DNA of 64,000 nucleotides, taken from assembly GCA_963735445.1 (NCBI GenBank), contig CAVTLC010000053.1, positions 1 through 64,000 on the forward strand, written 5' to 3'. The DNA is from AP-15 sp963735445 (GTDB lineage Bacteria; Pseudomonadota; Alphaproteobacteria; ATCC43930; CGMCC-115725). Position numbers and translations under genes: made by a program. Position 1 is the first letter of the stretch; each line of letters begins with the position of its first letter. Shown in pieces: positions 25,765 to 34,448 of this stretch. Under the pieces are notes generated by a model. That model saw only the letters and a list, made by a program, of their open reading frames with translations, made no database searches and was not told the DNA's origin.

Positions 25765-28700
25765 ATGCAGATCGATCGGCTGCGCCTGGTCGGCTTCAAA
25801 TCCTTCGCCGACGCGGCAGAGGTGGCGATCGGCCCGGGTCTGACTGGCATTATCGGGCCGAACGGCTGCGGCAAGTCCAATCTCGCCGAAGCGCTGCGCT
25901 GGGTCATGGGCGAGAATTCGGCGCGTCGATTGCGCGGCGGCGCGATGGACGACGTCATCTTTGGCGGCACCACCAGCCGCGCGGCGCGTAATCTCGCGGA
26001 AGTCGCGCTGACGATCGACAACAGCGCGCGCGACGCGCCCTTTGCCTTCAACGACCGCGAGGACATCGAAATCGTGCGCCGCATCGAGCGCGGCGGCGGG
26101 TCGAGCTGGCGCGCCAACGGCCGCGAGGTGCGGGCGCGCGACGTGCAATTGCTGTTTGCCGATGCCGCGAGCGGCGGGTCTTCGGGCGCGATCGTCAGTC
26201 AGGGGCGGGTCGGCGCGCTGATCGAGGCGAGGCCGGCCGAACGCCGCCATCTCCTCGAGGAAGCCGCCGGCACTGCGGGGGTGCAGGCGCGTCGGCGCGA
26301 GACCGAGCTGAAACTCACCGCGGCGGAGGAGAATCTGACGCGGCTCGATGACGTGATGGCGACGATGGCGTCGCAGCTCGCCGGATTGAAAAGGCAGGCG
26401 CGGCAGGCGCAACGCTATCGCCGGCTCGGCGAGCAGATCCGGCAATATGAAGCGCTGCTGTTCTATGCGCGCTGGCTTGCCGCCGAGGCCGAATGCGAAA
26501 CCCGCGTTGTCGAGCTGGCCGCCGCCGAGCAAGCCGTCGCCGACGCCGCGAAGTGCGCCGACGCCGAACGCCAAGCCCGCGACGAAGCGGAGGCGGCGTT
26601 GCCAGCTTTGCGACTGGCGGAAACAGAGGCCACAGCCGAGCTGCAACGATTGACGCAGGCGCGAGCCGCTCTCGAACAGGAATTGGCGCGCTCGGTCGCC
26701 GCGCGCCGGGAAGCGGAGCGCCGGCTTGCTGAACTCGGCCGTGACCGCGAGCGCGAGGAGTCTCAGCTCGCCGAGGGCGAGGCGGGGTTGTCGCGGTTGG
26801 CGAGAGAGCGAGAGACGCTTGCGGCTGCCGAAGCCGAGCACGGATCGATGCTCGCCGCGGCTGAACAACGACTGCAGCAAACGGCGACGCGGCTCAGCCA
26901 GGCCGAGGCAGATTTGCAGCGCGCCACTGAAGCAGTTGCCGCCGCGGCGGCGCAGCGCGCCGCGCTCGAGCGCCGGCGCGGTGAAATCGAGGAGCGGCGG
27001 TGCCGGCTCGAAATGCGTCTCGCCGAGGCGGAGCGCCAACGCGCCGCCCTCGCCACGGCGATAGTTTCAGAGGAAGCAACAGCCGCGGCAGCCGCCGCCC
27101 TCGCTCGAGCCGAAGCGGAGGTCGAGGAATGCCGCGGCGCGATTGATGCGGCGCAAAGCGAAATGGCCGCTCGTCAGCTGCACGAAACCGCCACTGTCGA
27201 TGACGCACGCCGGGCGGCGGCGGTGCTCGCCCGGCTCGAGGCCGAGCAGGCGGCGCTGGAGGGCGTGCTCGCAGTGGGGGCGGGCGCCAGCGGTGGCACG
27301 CCGATCCTTGCCGCGATGCGGGTCGAACAAGGTTTCGAGACGGCAATCGGCGCCTTGTTCGAGGAGGAGCTTTCCGCCGCGCATGATGATTTCGATGACG
27401 CCAGCCGGTTCTGGCTCGCCTTGCCCGAGATCGAGGCGCCGGTCTTGCCGGTCGGCGCGCATTCGGTCGCCTCAGCCGTTTCGGCGCCCCCGGCGCTGGG
27501 TCGCAGCCTCGCTTTTGCCGGCTGGGTCGAAAGCGAGAGTGACGGGCGTTGCCTTCAGCCATATCTGGCCCCGGGGCAGCGCCTGGTCGACCGCGATGGC
27601 CGGCTGTGGCGCTGGGACGGGTTCACCTGCCGCGCCCCCGGCACATCGGCCGCCGCCCAGCATCTCCGCCACAAAAACCGGCTCGAAATCCTTGGTCACG
27701 AGATTTTGGCCGCCGACACCGAAGCTCGGCTTGCGGAAGCCGCGGCTGCCACCGCCGCCGCTGCCCGAGAGGCCGCCGCGGAAGCCGATCGTCTTGCCCG
27801 CCTGCGACTGCGCGAGGCCGAAACGGCGCTGGCTGCCGCCCGTACCGCCGCTGCCGAACTCGCCGGCCGCGCATTGGCAATCGAGACCCGCTTAAACGGT
27901 GCGGCCGAGACGGTTGCTAAGCTCGCCGCCGATCTTGCCGAGGCGCGCACGCAAGGGGAGGAGATCGACCGCGACCTCACGGGCTTACCGGAAACCGGGT
28001 CGGCCGCTGCAACGCTGGCGGCGGCGCGGGAGGCGGCGATGCAGGCGCGGCGCGAGGAAGCCGATGCGCGTGCGACGATCGACCAGCTGAGGCGCGAGGC
28101 GCAATCCCGCGGCGAACGGCTGGGGTCGATCGATTTGGAGGAGCGTGCCTGGCGGAAGCGCGCCGAGAGTGCGGCAACGCAGCGCGAGACGCTCGATCAG
28201 AGGCGGCGTGAACTGGAGCAGGAAATCGCGGCTCTTGCCGGGCGCCCCGCCGTGATCGCCGCCGACAGCGAAACACTCGGCGCCGAGGTCACGACAGCGG
28301 CGCGCAACGCCGGCGAGGCAACCGATCGGCTGGCATTGGGGGAAAGCCGGCTGCGCGAGGCAACCCAACGCTCGCGGCTCGGCGATCAGGCTCTGGCGGA
28401 GGCGCGCGAATGCCGCGCGCGTCTGGAGGTGCAAGCCGCCGGCGCGCAGGAGGCGGTGGCGGGATTGGCGCGCGAGATCGCCGAGCGTCTCGGGGCGGAG
28501 CCTGCGGAATTGCCGCAACTCGCCGGCCTCGACGACGGCCAGGCTCCGCCCGAGGCTACCGCAAGCGCGGAACGGCTCGACCGCCTGACCCGCGAGCGCG
28601 CCGGCATTGGGCCGGTCAATCTTGTGGCGGAAGGCGAGGCGGCGGAGATCGGCGCTCAAGTCGAAGCCCTCGAACGCGAGCGCGGTGATTTGACCGAGGC

Positions 28701-29232
28701 GATCGCCAAGCTGCGCCGCGGCGCGCACGAACTCGACCAGCAAGGCCGCGAATTGCTCGCTGCGGCATTCGAGCGGGTCAACCGGCATTTCGCCGACCTC
28801 TTTATGCGGCTGTTTGGCGGCGGCAAGGCCGAGCTGGCACTGACCGATGACGGCGACCCATTGACGGCCGGCCTGGAAATCATGGCGAGCCCCACCGGCA
28901 AGCGGCTGCAAAGCTTGTCCCTGCTATCCGGCGGCGAGCAGGCGTTAACGGCTCTGGCGCTGCTGTTCGCGGTGTTTTTGACCAAGCCGGCGCCGATTTG
29001 CGTGCTCGACGAAGTCGATGCGCCACTCGACGACGCCAATGTCGACCGGCTGTGCAGCCTGGTAGCGGATATTGCCGACACGACCGGCACGCGCTTTTTG
29101 CTGATCACCCACCATCGCATCACGATGGCCCGCGCCGACCGGCTGTTCGGGGTGACAATGGCCGAACGCGGGGTCTCGCAGCTGGTCTCGGTCGATCTCG
29201 CCCGCGCCGTTCGGCTGCGACAGACTGCCTGA
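25765..29232 (+). CDS. smc: Chromosome segregation protein SMC
   Basis: This condensin ATPase of 1155 residues organises and separates chromosomes. The N-terminal head has Walker A GPNGCGKS (31-38). Two long coiled-coil arms rich in Ala, Glu and Arg surround a hinge at about 490-640. The C-terminal head has signature LLSGGEQA (about 1052-1059) and Walker B VLDEVDAPLDDAN (about 1080). The gene is intact despite its length, in contrast to many neighbours. The coding strand is extremely rich in GCC/GCG/GAG, so several long out-of-frame openings inside it are meaningless. ScpA/ScpB are not in the window. Confidence 0.96.
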   Translation: MQIDRLRLVGFKSFADAAEVAIGPGLTGIIGPNGCGKSNLAEALRWVMGENSARRLRGGAMDDVIFGGTTSRAARNLAEVALTIDNSARDAPFAFNDREDIEIVRRIERGGGSSWRANGREVRARDVQLLFADAASGGSSGAIVSQGRVGALIEARPAERRHLLEEAAGTAGVQARRRETELKLTAAEENLTRLDDVMATMASQLAGLKRQARQAQRYRRLGEQIRQYEALLFYARWLAAEAECETRVVELAAAEQAVADAAKCADAERQARDEAEAALPALRLAETEATAELQRLTQARAALEQELARSVAARREAERRLAELGRDREREESQLAEGEAGLSRLARERETLAAAEAEHGSMLAAAEQRLQQTATRLSQAEADLQRATEAVAAAAAQRAALERRRGEIEERRCRLEMRLAEAERQRAALATAIVSEEATAAAAAALARAEAEVEECRGAIDAAQSEMAARQLHETATVDDARRAAAVLARLEAEQAALEGVLAVGAGASGGTPILAAMRVEQGFETAIGALFEEELSAAHDDFDDASRFWLALPEIEAPVLPVGAHSVASAVSAPPALGRSLAFAGWVESESDGRCLQPYLAPGQRLVDRDGRLWRWDGFTCRAPGTSAAAQHLRHKNRLEILGHEILAADTEARLAEAAAATAAAAREAAAEADRLARLRLREAETALAAARTAAAELAGRALAIETRLNGAAETVAKLAADLAEARTQGEEIDRDLTGLPETGSAAATLAAAREAAMQARREEADARATIDQLRREAQSRGERLGSIDLEERAWRKRAESAATQRETLDQRRRELEQEIAALAGRPAVIAADSETLGAEVTTAARNAGEATDRLALGESRLREATQRSRLGDQALAEARECRARLEVQAAGAQEAVAGLAREIAERLGAEPAELPQLAGLDDGQAPPEATASAERLDRLTRERAGIGPVNLVAEGEAAEIGAQVEALERERGDLTEAIAKLRRGAHELDQQGRELLAAAFERVNRHFADLFMRLFGGGKAELALTDDGDPLTAGLEIMASPTGKRLQSLSLLSGGEQALTALALLFAVFLTKPAPICVLDEVDAPLDDANVDRLCSLVADIADTTGTRFLLITHHRITMARADRLFGVTMAERGVSQLVSVDLARAVRLRQTA

Positions 29233-29307
29233 CCCAACCGGTCGCATCGCGACGCTAACTTATTGAAAAAGCTGATACTCAATCCCGCTGAGGGTAAGGT
29301 CTCGGTA

Positions 29308-29336
29308 TTGACAGGTTAATGACAGCTCAATATGGT
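29308..29336 (+). promoter_or_regulatory. Predicted promoter of the Fo ATP synthase operon
   Basis: A perfect TTGACA (29308-29313) with a 17-base spacer to TATGGT (29331-29336, 4 of 6 bases of the -10 consensus) lies 76 bases after the smc stop. Transcription would begin near 29343, giving a leader of about 50 bases before the atpI ATG at 29394. It separates atp expression from smc. Confidence 0.65.
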
Positions 29337-29393
29337 GCGCACCCGTTCCGGCCGATGCGGTCGGTCGGGTATCGCATGGTTGCGCTTCCCGGA

Positions 29394-29771
29394 ATGAGCG
29401 AAGATCCGCCATCGGACCCTCTCGCGCGGCTTGCCGAGCGGCTCGATAGAGCGCAGGCGGCGCGTGAACCGGTGCGGAAATCGGGCGGCAACCCCGGGCT
29501 CCAGCAAGGTCTTGCTCTCGGTTTTCGCATCGGGATCGAGCTGGTGACGGCGGTCGTCGTTTCGGTCGGATTGGGGTGGGCGATCGATCACTGGCTTGGG
29601 ACAAAGCCCTGGGTGATGCTGGGAATGTTCTTTCTCGGGATCGCAGCGGGGATGCTCAGTGTCTATCGCGCGGTGACCGGAACCGGCGGCGCGGTCGGGT
29701 ATCGCCCGCGCAAGCCCGAACCCGGCGCGGCCGCGCCGACACCGCGCAAATGGGACGACGAGGATTGCTGA
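29394..29771 (+). CDS. atpI: ATP synthase assembly protein AtpI
   Basis: This small membrane protein of 125 residues assists c-ring assembly or magnesium handling of the F-type ATP synthase. It has a charged N-terminus, two hydrophobic helices (IGIELVTAVVVSVGLGWAI and VMLGMFFLGIAAGMLSVY) and a short Pro-rich tail. MSEDPPSDP at ATG 29394 is taken as the start because it lies just downstream of the predicted promoter, and upstream in-frame ATGs fall within that promoter's leader. atpB follows with one base between. Confidence 0.85.
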   Translation: MSEDPPSDPLARLAERLDRAQAAREPVRKSGGNPGLQQGLALGFRIGIELVTAVVVSVGLGWAIDHWLGTKPWVMLGMFFLGIAAGMLSVYRAVTGTGGAVGYRPRKPEPGAAAPTPRKWDDEDC

Positions 29772-29772
29772 G

Positions 29773-30504
29773 TTGGCGATAGAGCTTCATCCGCTTGAGG
29801 TATTCACGATCCACCGCGTCTTGCCAATACGCATCGGCGGGCTTGACGTTTCGTATACCAACGCGGCGCTGGCGATGACCGCAATCGTGCTGCTGATCAC
29901 CGCCTTGATCGTATACGGCACCAGGCGAGCCTCGCTGGTTCCGGGACGTCTCCAGTCTCTAGCGGAGGTGAGTTACGAATTCGTCGCCGACATGGTCGAA
30001 AGCAATGTCGGGCATGAGGGCATGCCGTACTTTCCATTCATCTTCAGCCTGTTCATGTTCATTCTATTCGCCAATTTGCTTGGCTTGATCCCCTACAGTT
30101 TTACCGTTACCGGACAGATTATTGTCACCTTCGCCTTAGCAATCGTCGTGTTTATCGGGGTGACGATAATCGGCTTTATTCGTCATGGCCTGCATTTCCT
30201 GCGATTTTTTGTCCCGGAAGGCGTGCCTAAGCTGCTGCTTATCATACTTGTGCCGATCGAGGTGCTGTCCTATTTCATCCGGCCGTTTACCCTGTCGATC
30301 CGGCTTTTTGCGAATATGCTGGCGGGGCACACGATGCTCGGCATCTTTGCCGGGTTCGCAGCGCTTGTCGGTGTTTTCGCGATATTTCCGATTGCGATCG
30401 ACGTTCTGCTGCTCGCTCTCGAATTGTTGGTTGCCGTGCTGCAGGCTTACGTATTTGCGATCCTGAGCTGCCTCTACCTGAACGACGCGATTCATATGCA
30501 TTAA
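29773..30504 (+). CDS. atpB: F-type ATP synthase subunit a
   Basis: This 243-residue Fo subunit a forms the proton half-channels next to the c-ring. The essential arginine lies in SIRLFANMLAGH (about residue 175-186), and the C-terminal helix LLLALELLVAVLQAYVFAIL carries the conserved Glu and Gln. The start is TTG 29773 (MAIELHPLEVFTIHRV), placing the gene one base after atpI. No ATG fits the family N-terminus. It is part of an intact Fo operon, atpI-B-E-b'-b. Confidence 0.94.
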   Translation: MAIELHPLEVFTIHRVLPIRIGGLDVSYTNAALAMTAIVLLITALIVYGTRRASLVPGRLQSLAEVSYEFVADMVESNVGHEGMPYFPFIFSLFMFILFANLLGLIPYSFTVTGQIIVTFALAIVVFIGVTIIGFIRHGLHFLRFFVPEGVPKLLLIILVPIEVLSYFIRPFTLSIRLFANMLAGHTMLGIFAGFAALVGVFAIFPIAIDVLLLALELLVAVLQAYVFAILSCLYLNDAIHMH

Positions 30505-30553
30505 CCGCGTCGCGCAGAACTCTCCACCACAACCGAAAAGACAGGAAGACAAG

Positions 30554-30781
30554 ATGGACCTCGCTGCGGCCAAGATGATCGGCGCTGGCCTCGCCTGCAT
30601 CGCACTCGTCGGCGCCGGCATCGGCATCGGCAATGTCTTTGCCTCGCTGATCAGTTCGCTCGCTCGCAACCCGGCCGCGCAAGGCCAAGTACAGCCCTTT
30701 GCATTTCTCGGCTTCGCACTGGCTGAGGCGACTGGATTATTTGGTTTGGCGATCGCGTTCCTGATCCTGTTCGTGTTCTGA
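30554..30781 (+). CDS. atpE: F-type ATP synthase subunit c
   Basis: This 75-residue hairpin protein forms the rotating c-ring. The ion-binding carboxylate is Glu58 in GFALAEATG. The loop has ARNPAAQGQ, close to the universal RNP. Helix 1 carries the GAGIGIG glycine repeat needed for packing. Nothing indicates sodium specificity. The ribosome site AGGAAG is at about 30542-30547. Confidence 0.95.
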   Translation: MDLAAAKMIGAGLACIALVGAGIGIGNVFASLISSLARNPAAQGQVQPFAFLGFALAEATGLFGLAIAFLILFVF

Positions 30782-30806
30782 CGCGGCGCGCCAGAGGTCT
30801 CAATAG

Positions 30807-31301
30807 ATGCCACAGCTCGACGTATCGACATTTGCGCCGCAGCTCGTCTGGCTGGCGATAAGCTTTATCGTCCTCTATTTGCTGATGGCGAACATCGGAT
30901 TGCCGCGTGTGGGCGCCGCGATCGAAGCGCGCCGCCGCCATCGCGAGGACGATCTGGAGCGGGCGTCGCAGCTCCGCCGCGAGGCAGAAGCAGCGGTCGC
31001 TGCCTACGAGAGAACCCGCGCTGGCGCCCGCGAACAGGCGCAGGCGACGATCCGCGAGACCACCGAACGGCTGGCCGCCGCCGCTGCCGAGCGCCAACGC
31101 GAGCTGACTGCGGTGTTGGCGGAGCATACCGGCGCTGCCGAGCGCGATATTGCCGCCGCCAAGGAGCGCGCGCTCGCCGAAATTCGCGGCGTTGCCGCGG
31201 ACGTCGCGGCGTCGATCAGTAACCGATTGATCGGGACAGCCCCGGCGGCGGGTAACATTGCAGCAGCGGTCGATCGCGTCATCGCGGAGCGTGCGACCTG
31301 A
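30807..31301 (+). CDS. atpF': F-type ATP synthase subunit b'
   Basis: This 164-residue peripheral-stalk subunit b' has one N-terminal membrane helix (QLVWLAISFIVLYLLMANIG) and a long charged coiled coil. The presence of separate b' and b genes is typical of alphaproteobacteria, phototrophs and plastids. Its stop overlaps the next start by one base (TGATG). The C-terminal region contains the Ala-rich dimerisation segment. Confidence 0.92.
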   Translation: MPQLDVSTFAPQLVWLAISFIVLYLLMANIGLPRVGAAIEARRRHREDDLERASQLRREAEAAVAAYERTRAGAREQAQATIRETTERLAAAAAERQRELTAVLAEHTGAAERDIAAAKERALAEIRGVAADVAASISNRLIGTAPAAGNIAAAVDRVIAERAT

Positions 31302-31792
31302 TGAGTTTTTTCCACGAAGCGGAATTCTGGTTCACGATCGCGGTATTGATCTTTGTCGCGATCCTGTGGCGACCGGGGAAGCGGTTTTTGATCGGCGGCC
31401 TCGACGCCCGCGCCGAGCGCATCCGCCAAGAGCTCGCTGCGGCAAGCGACTTACGGCAGGAAGCCGAGCGCACCCTCGCGCAGCTTCGCGCCCGAGAACG
31501 CGAGGCGGCCGCCGAAGCCGAGCAAATCATCGCCCACGCCAAAGCCGAGGCTGAGCGCATCGCAGCGGAATCGGCTCGCGCGATGGAAGAGGGCGTGCAA
31601 CGCCGGCAACGGCTTGCGGAGGAACGGATCGCACAGGAGCAGGCGAGGGCGATTGCCGAAATCCGCGCCGTCACTGTCGATGTCGCGATTTCCGCGGCAC
31701 GCCGGGTGATCGCCGCCGAGCTCGATGAACAACATGGGGCGGCATTGATCGATGCCGCAATCGCCGAGCTGCCGAGCCAGCTGCACGCATAA
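31301..31792 (+). CDS. atpF: F-type ATP synthase subunit b
   Basis: This 163-residue peripheral-stalk subunit b has a single membrane helix (FWFTIAVLIFVAILWRPG) followed by a coiled coil rich in Ala, Glu and Arg. It heterodimerises with b' and connects Fo to F1. It is the last gene of the Fo operon. The F1 genes are not in this window, as is usual for the class. A gap of 167 bases precedes the next gene, with no clear terminator hairpin. Confidence 0.92.
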   Translation: MSFFHEAEFWFTIAVLIFVAILWRPGKRFLIGGLDARAERIRQELAAASDLRQEAERTLAQLRAREREAAAEAEQIIAHAKAEAERIAAESARAMEEGVQRRQRLAEERIAQEQARAIAEIRAVTVDVAISAARRVIAAELDEQHGAALIDAAIAELPSQLHA

Positions 31793-31959
31793 GCCGGCCG
31801 AAACTGAGCCCGCTTGGCTCGTCCAAAGCCGGCCAGCACCCGCAAGCGCCTGGAATCCGACCGTCTTCCGCCCATCGGCGGAAACTGTTTCCCGCGCGCG
31901 CTCATCGTGCGAGGCTCCCTTCGAAACGACGTTTTGGGCGCGCGGAGGGAGGCGGTTCG

Positions 31960-32583
31960 ATGGCCTTAAAGATTTATGGCGTGGCGCGCTCACGCGCGTT
32001 TCGCACGCTATGGATGGCGGGCGAACTCGGGATTCCGTACGAGCACGTAAAGATCGATTTTGCCGATGGCGGCACGCGGCGGCCGGAATACCTAGCGATT
32101 AACCCGAACGGCCATGTGCCGGCGATCGACGATGACGGCTTCAAGCTGTGGGAGTCGATGGCGATCAATCTGTATCTCGCCAAGAAATACGGCAGCGGCA
32201 TCGGGCTCTATCCGCAGAGCCTCGAGGACGAGGCGCGAGTTTGGCAGTGGAGCTTTTGGGGGATGACCGAGGTCGAGCGGCCGGCGCTGACCGTGCTGCT
32301 CAACCGGATCGGCCCCGAGGACCGGCGTGACGCTGCGGCCGCTGATGAGGCCGAGCGCGCGCTTGCCGCCCCGCTAAAGGTGCTCGATACGGCGGTGGCC
32401 GGTTCGCCCTATCTGCTCGGCGACAAGTTCACGGTGGCCGATCTCAACGTCGCGAGCATTCTCGCGTGGGCGCGGCAGGCGCGGGTCAACCTCGCTGCTG
32501 TCCCAAAGGCGGAGATGTGGCTGAAGGCATGTCACGATCGGCCGGCCGCCCAGGCCGCGCGGCAATTGCAGCGGGAGGGATAG
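31960..32583 (+). CDS. Glutathione S-transferase family protein
   Basis: This 207-residue protein has an N-terminal thioredoxin-like domain (KIYGVARSRAFRTLWMAGELG, cis-Pro in NGHVPAI, ES in LWESMAIN) and an all-helical C-terminal domain with the GST N-capping motif FTVADLN. The N-terminal Ser in ARSRAFR may be the catalytic residue, as in the beta/zeta-like or nu groups. GGAGGGAGG precedes ATG 31960. It is followed after 4 bases by the lactonase gene, so the two are probably cotranscribed. Confidence 0.9.
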   Translation: MALKIYGVARSRAFRTLWMAGELGIPYEHVKIDFADGGTRRPEYLAINPNGHVPAIDDDGFKLWESMAINLYLAKKYGSGIGLYPQSLEDEARVWQWSFWGMTEVERPALTVLLNRIGPEDRRDAAAADEAERALAAPLKVLDTAVAGSPYLLGDKFTVADLNVASILAWARQARVNLAAVPKAEMWLKACHDRPAAQAARQLQREG

Positions 32584-32587
32584 TCCG

Positions 32588-33631
32588 ATGGCCGACACTC
32601 CGCAAACCGTCGTCTACGTCTCGAACGCCGGCAGCAAGGAGATTTTCGTCTTTGCAATGGATCGCGACACCGGCGATTTGACCGAGATCGAGCGGGTTCC
32701 GGTCCCCGGCACCGACAAGCCGTCGCCGACCAGCATTCCGATGGCGGTCAGCCCCGATCGGCGTTTTTTATACGCCGCACTGCGCAGCGCGCCATTTCCG
32801 GTTTCGAGCTTTGCAATCGACCAGGAAAACGGGCGGCTCGCTGATCTCGGCACGGCACCGCTGGCCGACAGCATGGCCTATATCGTGACCGACCGCAGCG
32901 GCCGGTTTCTGCTCAGCGCGTCCTATCCCGGGGCAAAATTGGCGATCAACCCGATCGATCGCTCGGGCCGTGTCGGCGCGCAGCCGACCCAGGTGCTGGC
33001 GACCGGTCCCAAGGCGCATTGCGTCGTCGTTGATGCCTCCAACCGCTACGTCTACTGCACCAATCTCGGTGCCGACATCATCATGCAGCTGCGGTTCGAC
33101 GCTGAGGCCGGCACGGTGTCGCCCAACCAGCCCGCCGCGATTTCGACCAAACCCAATGCCGGGCCACGCCATATGGCGTTTCACCCGAACGGGCGGTTTC
33201 TTTATCTGCTGAACGAGACCGACGCGACCCTCGGGGCTTACGCGGTCGATCGCAGCAACGGGACGCTCGCCGAGGTTCAGACCGTGCCGACCCTGCCGCT
33301 TGATTTTACCGGGAAGCCCTCGGCGGCCGATCTGCATGTCAGACCGGACGGGCTTTTTGTCTATTCGAGCGAGCGGACGACCAGCACGATCAAGGGATAC
33401 CGCATCGACCCGGAGCGCGGAACCTTCTCGCGCTGCGGCCGCTGGCCGACCGAAACGACGCCGCGCGGCTTTGCGATCGACCCGCGCGGACGGTTTCTGC
33501 TCGCGGCCGGTCTCAGCTCGAACGCGATGACAGTGTCGGCAATTGATGCGGAAAGCGGCGCGCTCTCGTCGTTGCGGCAATACCGGCTCGGCGAAATGCC
33601 CAACTGGATCGAAATCGTTGATTTGCGTTGA
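32588..33631 (+). CDS. Lactonase family (Pgl/YbhE-type) beta-propeller protein
   Basis: This 347-residue seven-bladed beta-propeller is of the 6-phosphogluconolactonase/lactonase family (PF10282), with repeated blades ending in phrases such as VSPDRRFLYAAL, HPNGRFLYLLNE and RPDGLFVYSSER. It may hydrolyse 6-phosphogluconolactone or another lactone. Family members are also found as muconate-lactonising enzymes, so pathway placement is uncertain. There is no signal peptide. The ribosome site GGGAGGG (about 32574-32580) overlaps the end of the GST gene. Confidence 0.85.
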   Translation: MADTPQTVVYVSNAGSKEIFVFAMDRDTGDLTEIERVPVPGTDKPSPTSIPMAVSPDRRFLYAALRSAPFPVSSFAIDQENGRLADLGTAPLADSMAYIVTDRSGRFLLSASYPGAKLAINPIDRSGRVGAQPTQVLATGPKAHCVVVDASNRYVYCTNLGADIIMQLRFDAEAGTVSPNQPAAISTKPNAGPRHMAFHPNGRFLYLLNETDATLGAYAVDRSNGTLAEVQTVPTLPLDFTGKPSAADLHVRPDGLFVYSSERTTSTIKGYRIDPERGTFSRCGRWPTETTPRGFAIDPRGRFLLAAGLSSNAMTVSAIDAESGALSSLRQYRLGEMPNWIEIVDLR

Positions 33632-33746
33632 GCTCACAGAGCTCGCACAAACCGGGATCAGCCGGATTTCGGCTTGCAGGCTCGAACCAGCGCCAACGGC
33701 CGCGCGGTCGAGCTTCCAGGTATTTTCTATCGATCGGAGCGGAAGA

Positions 33747-34292
33747 ATGGCAGATGCGTTTGACACATGCCTCGCTTTTACGCTCCGCGCCGAGGGCGGG
33801 TATGTCGATAATCCGGCGGATCCCGGCGGCGCCACGAACATGGGGATAACATTGGCCACCTATCGGGAGTGGTCGGACAACCCCGATCTCGGCGCGGCGC
33901 AAGTCCAAGACATGAGCGTGCGGATCGCGAGAGCAATCTACCGCTCGCTCTACTGGAATCCGTTGCGCGCCGACGCACTGCCCGTCGGCGTCGATCTCAG
34001 CGTCTTTGATATGGGTGTCAACGCCGGAAACTGGCGATCGGCAAGACTGTTGCAGCGGGCGATCGGCTTCACTGGGGATGAGGTCGACGGATGCGTCGGT
34101 CCCGAGACCCTCGGCGCTGCCGCAAAATGCGATCCACGCACGCTCGTCAATGATCTCGCCGACCGGCAAGCCGATTTCTACAAATCGCTCGCCGAGTTCG
34201 ACACCTTCGGAGCCGGCTGGCTTAACCGCACTGAAGCGCGCCGCGCGGCGGCGCTGGCGATGATCGATCCGGCGAAAACAACCATCGCATAG
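33747..34292 (+). CDS. GH108-type muramidase (secretion-activator/endolysin-like)
   Basis: This 181-residue glycoside hydrolase family 108 protein is a presumed N-acetylmuramidase acting on peptidoglycan. The catalytic Glu is in RAEGGYVDNPADPGGATNMG, the family signature, and VDLSVFDMGVNAGNWRSARLLQ and the peptidoglycan-binding-3 region follow. There is no signal peptide, so export would need a holin, a TAT-like route or lysis. Such genes occur both as phage endolysins and as stand-alone secretion helpers (TtsA-like). No other phage genes are nearby. ATG 33747 follows GGAGCGGAAG. Confidence 0.85.
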   Translation: MADAFDTCLAFTLRAEGGYVDNPADPGGATNMGITLATYREWSDNPDLGAAQVQDMSVRIARAIYRSLYWNPLRADALPVGVDLSVFDMGVNAGNWRSARLLQRAIGFTGDEVDGCVGPETLGAAAKCDPRTLVNDLADRQADFYKSLAEFDTFGAGWLNRTEARRAAALAMIDPAKTTIA

Positions 34293-34448
34293 TCCTGGGC
34301 GCCCGTAACGACGCCGGCGCAGTCGCGATCTGCCGGCCGAGGCGTTTTCATCGCGAACATGACATAAATCGTAACAATCTTTGTGTTGTAAACTGGCGGG
34401 GGGCGACGCATCAGTGACGCGGCGCCGGTGTTTTACTTCGAGTCTGAA

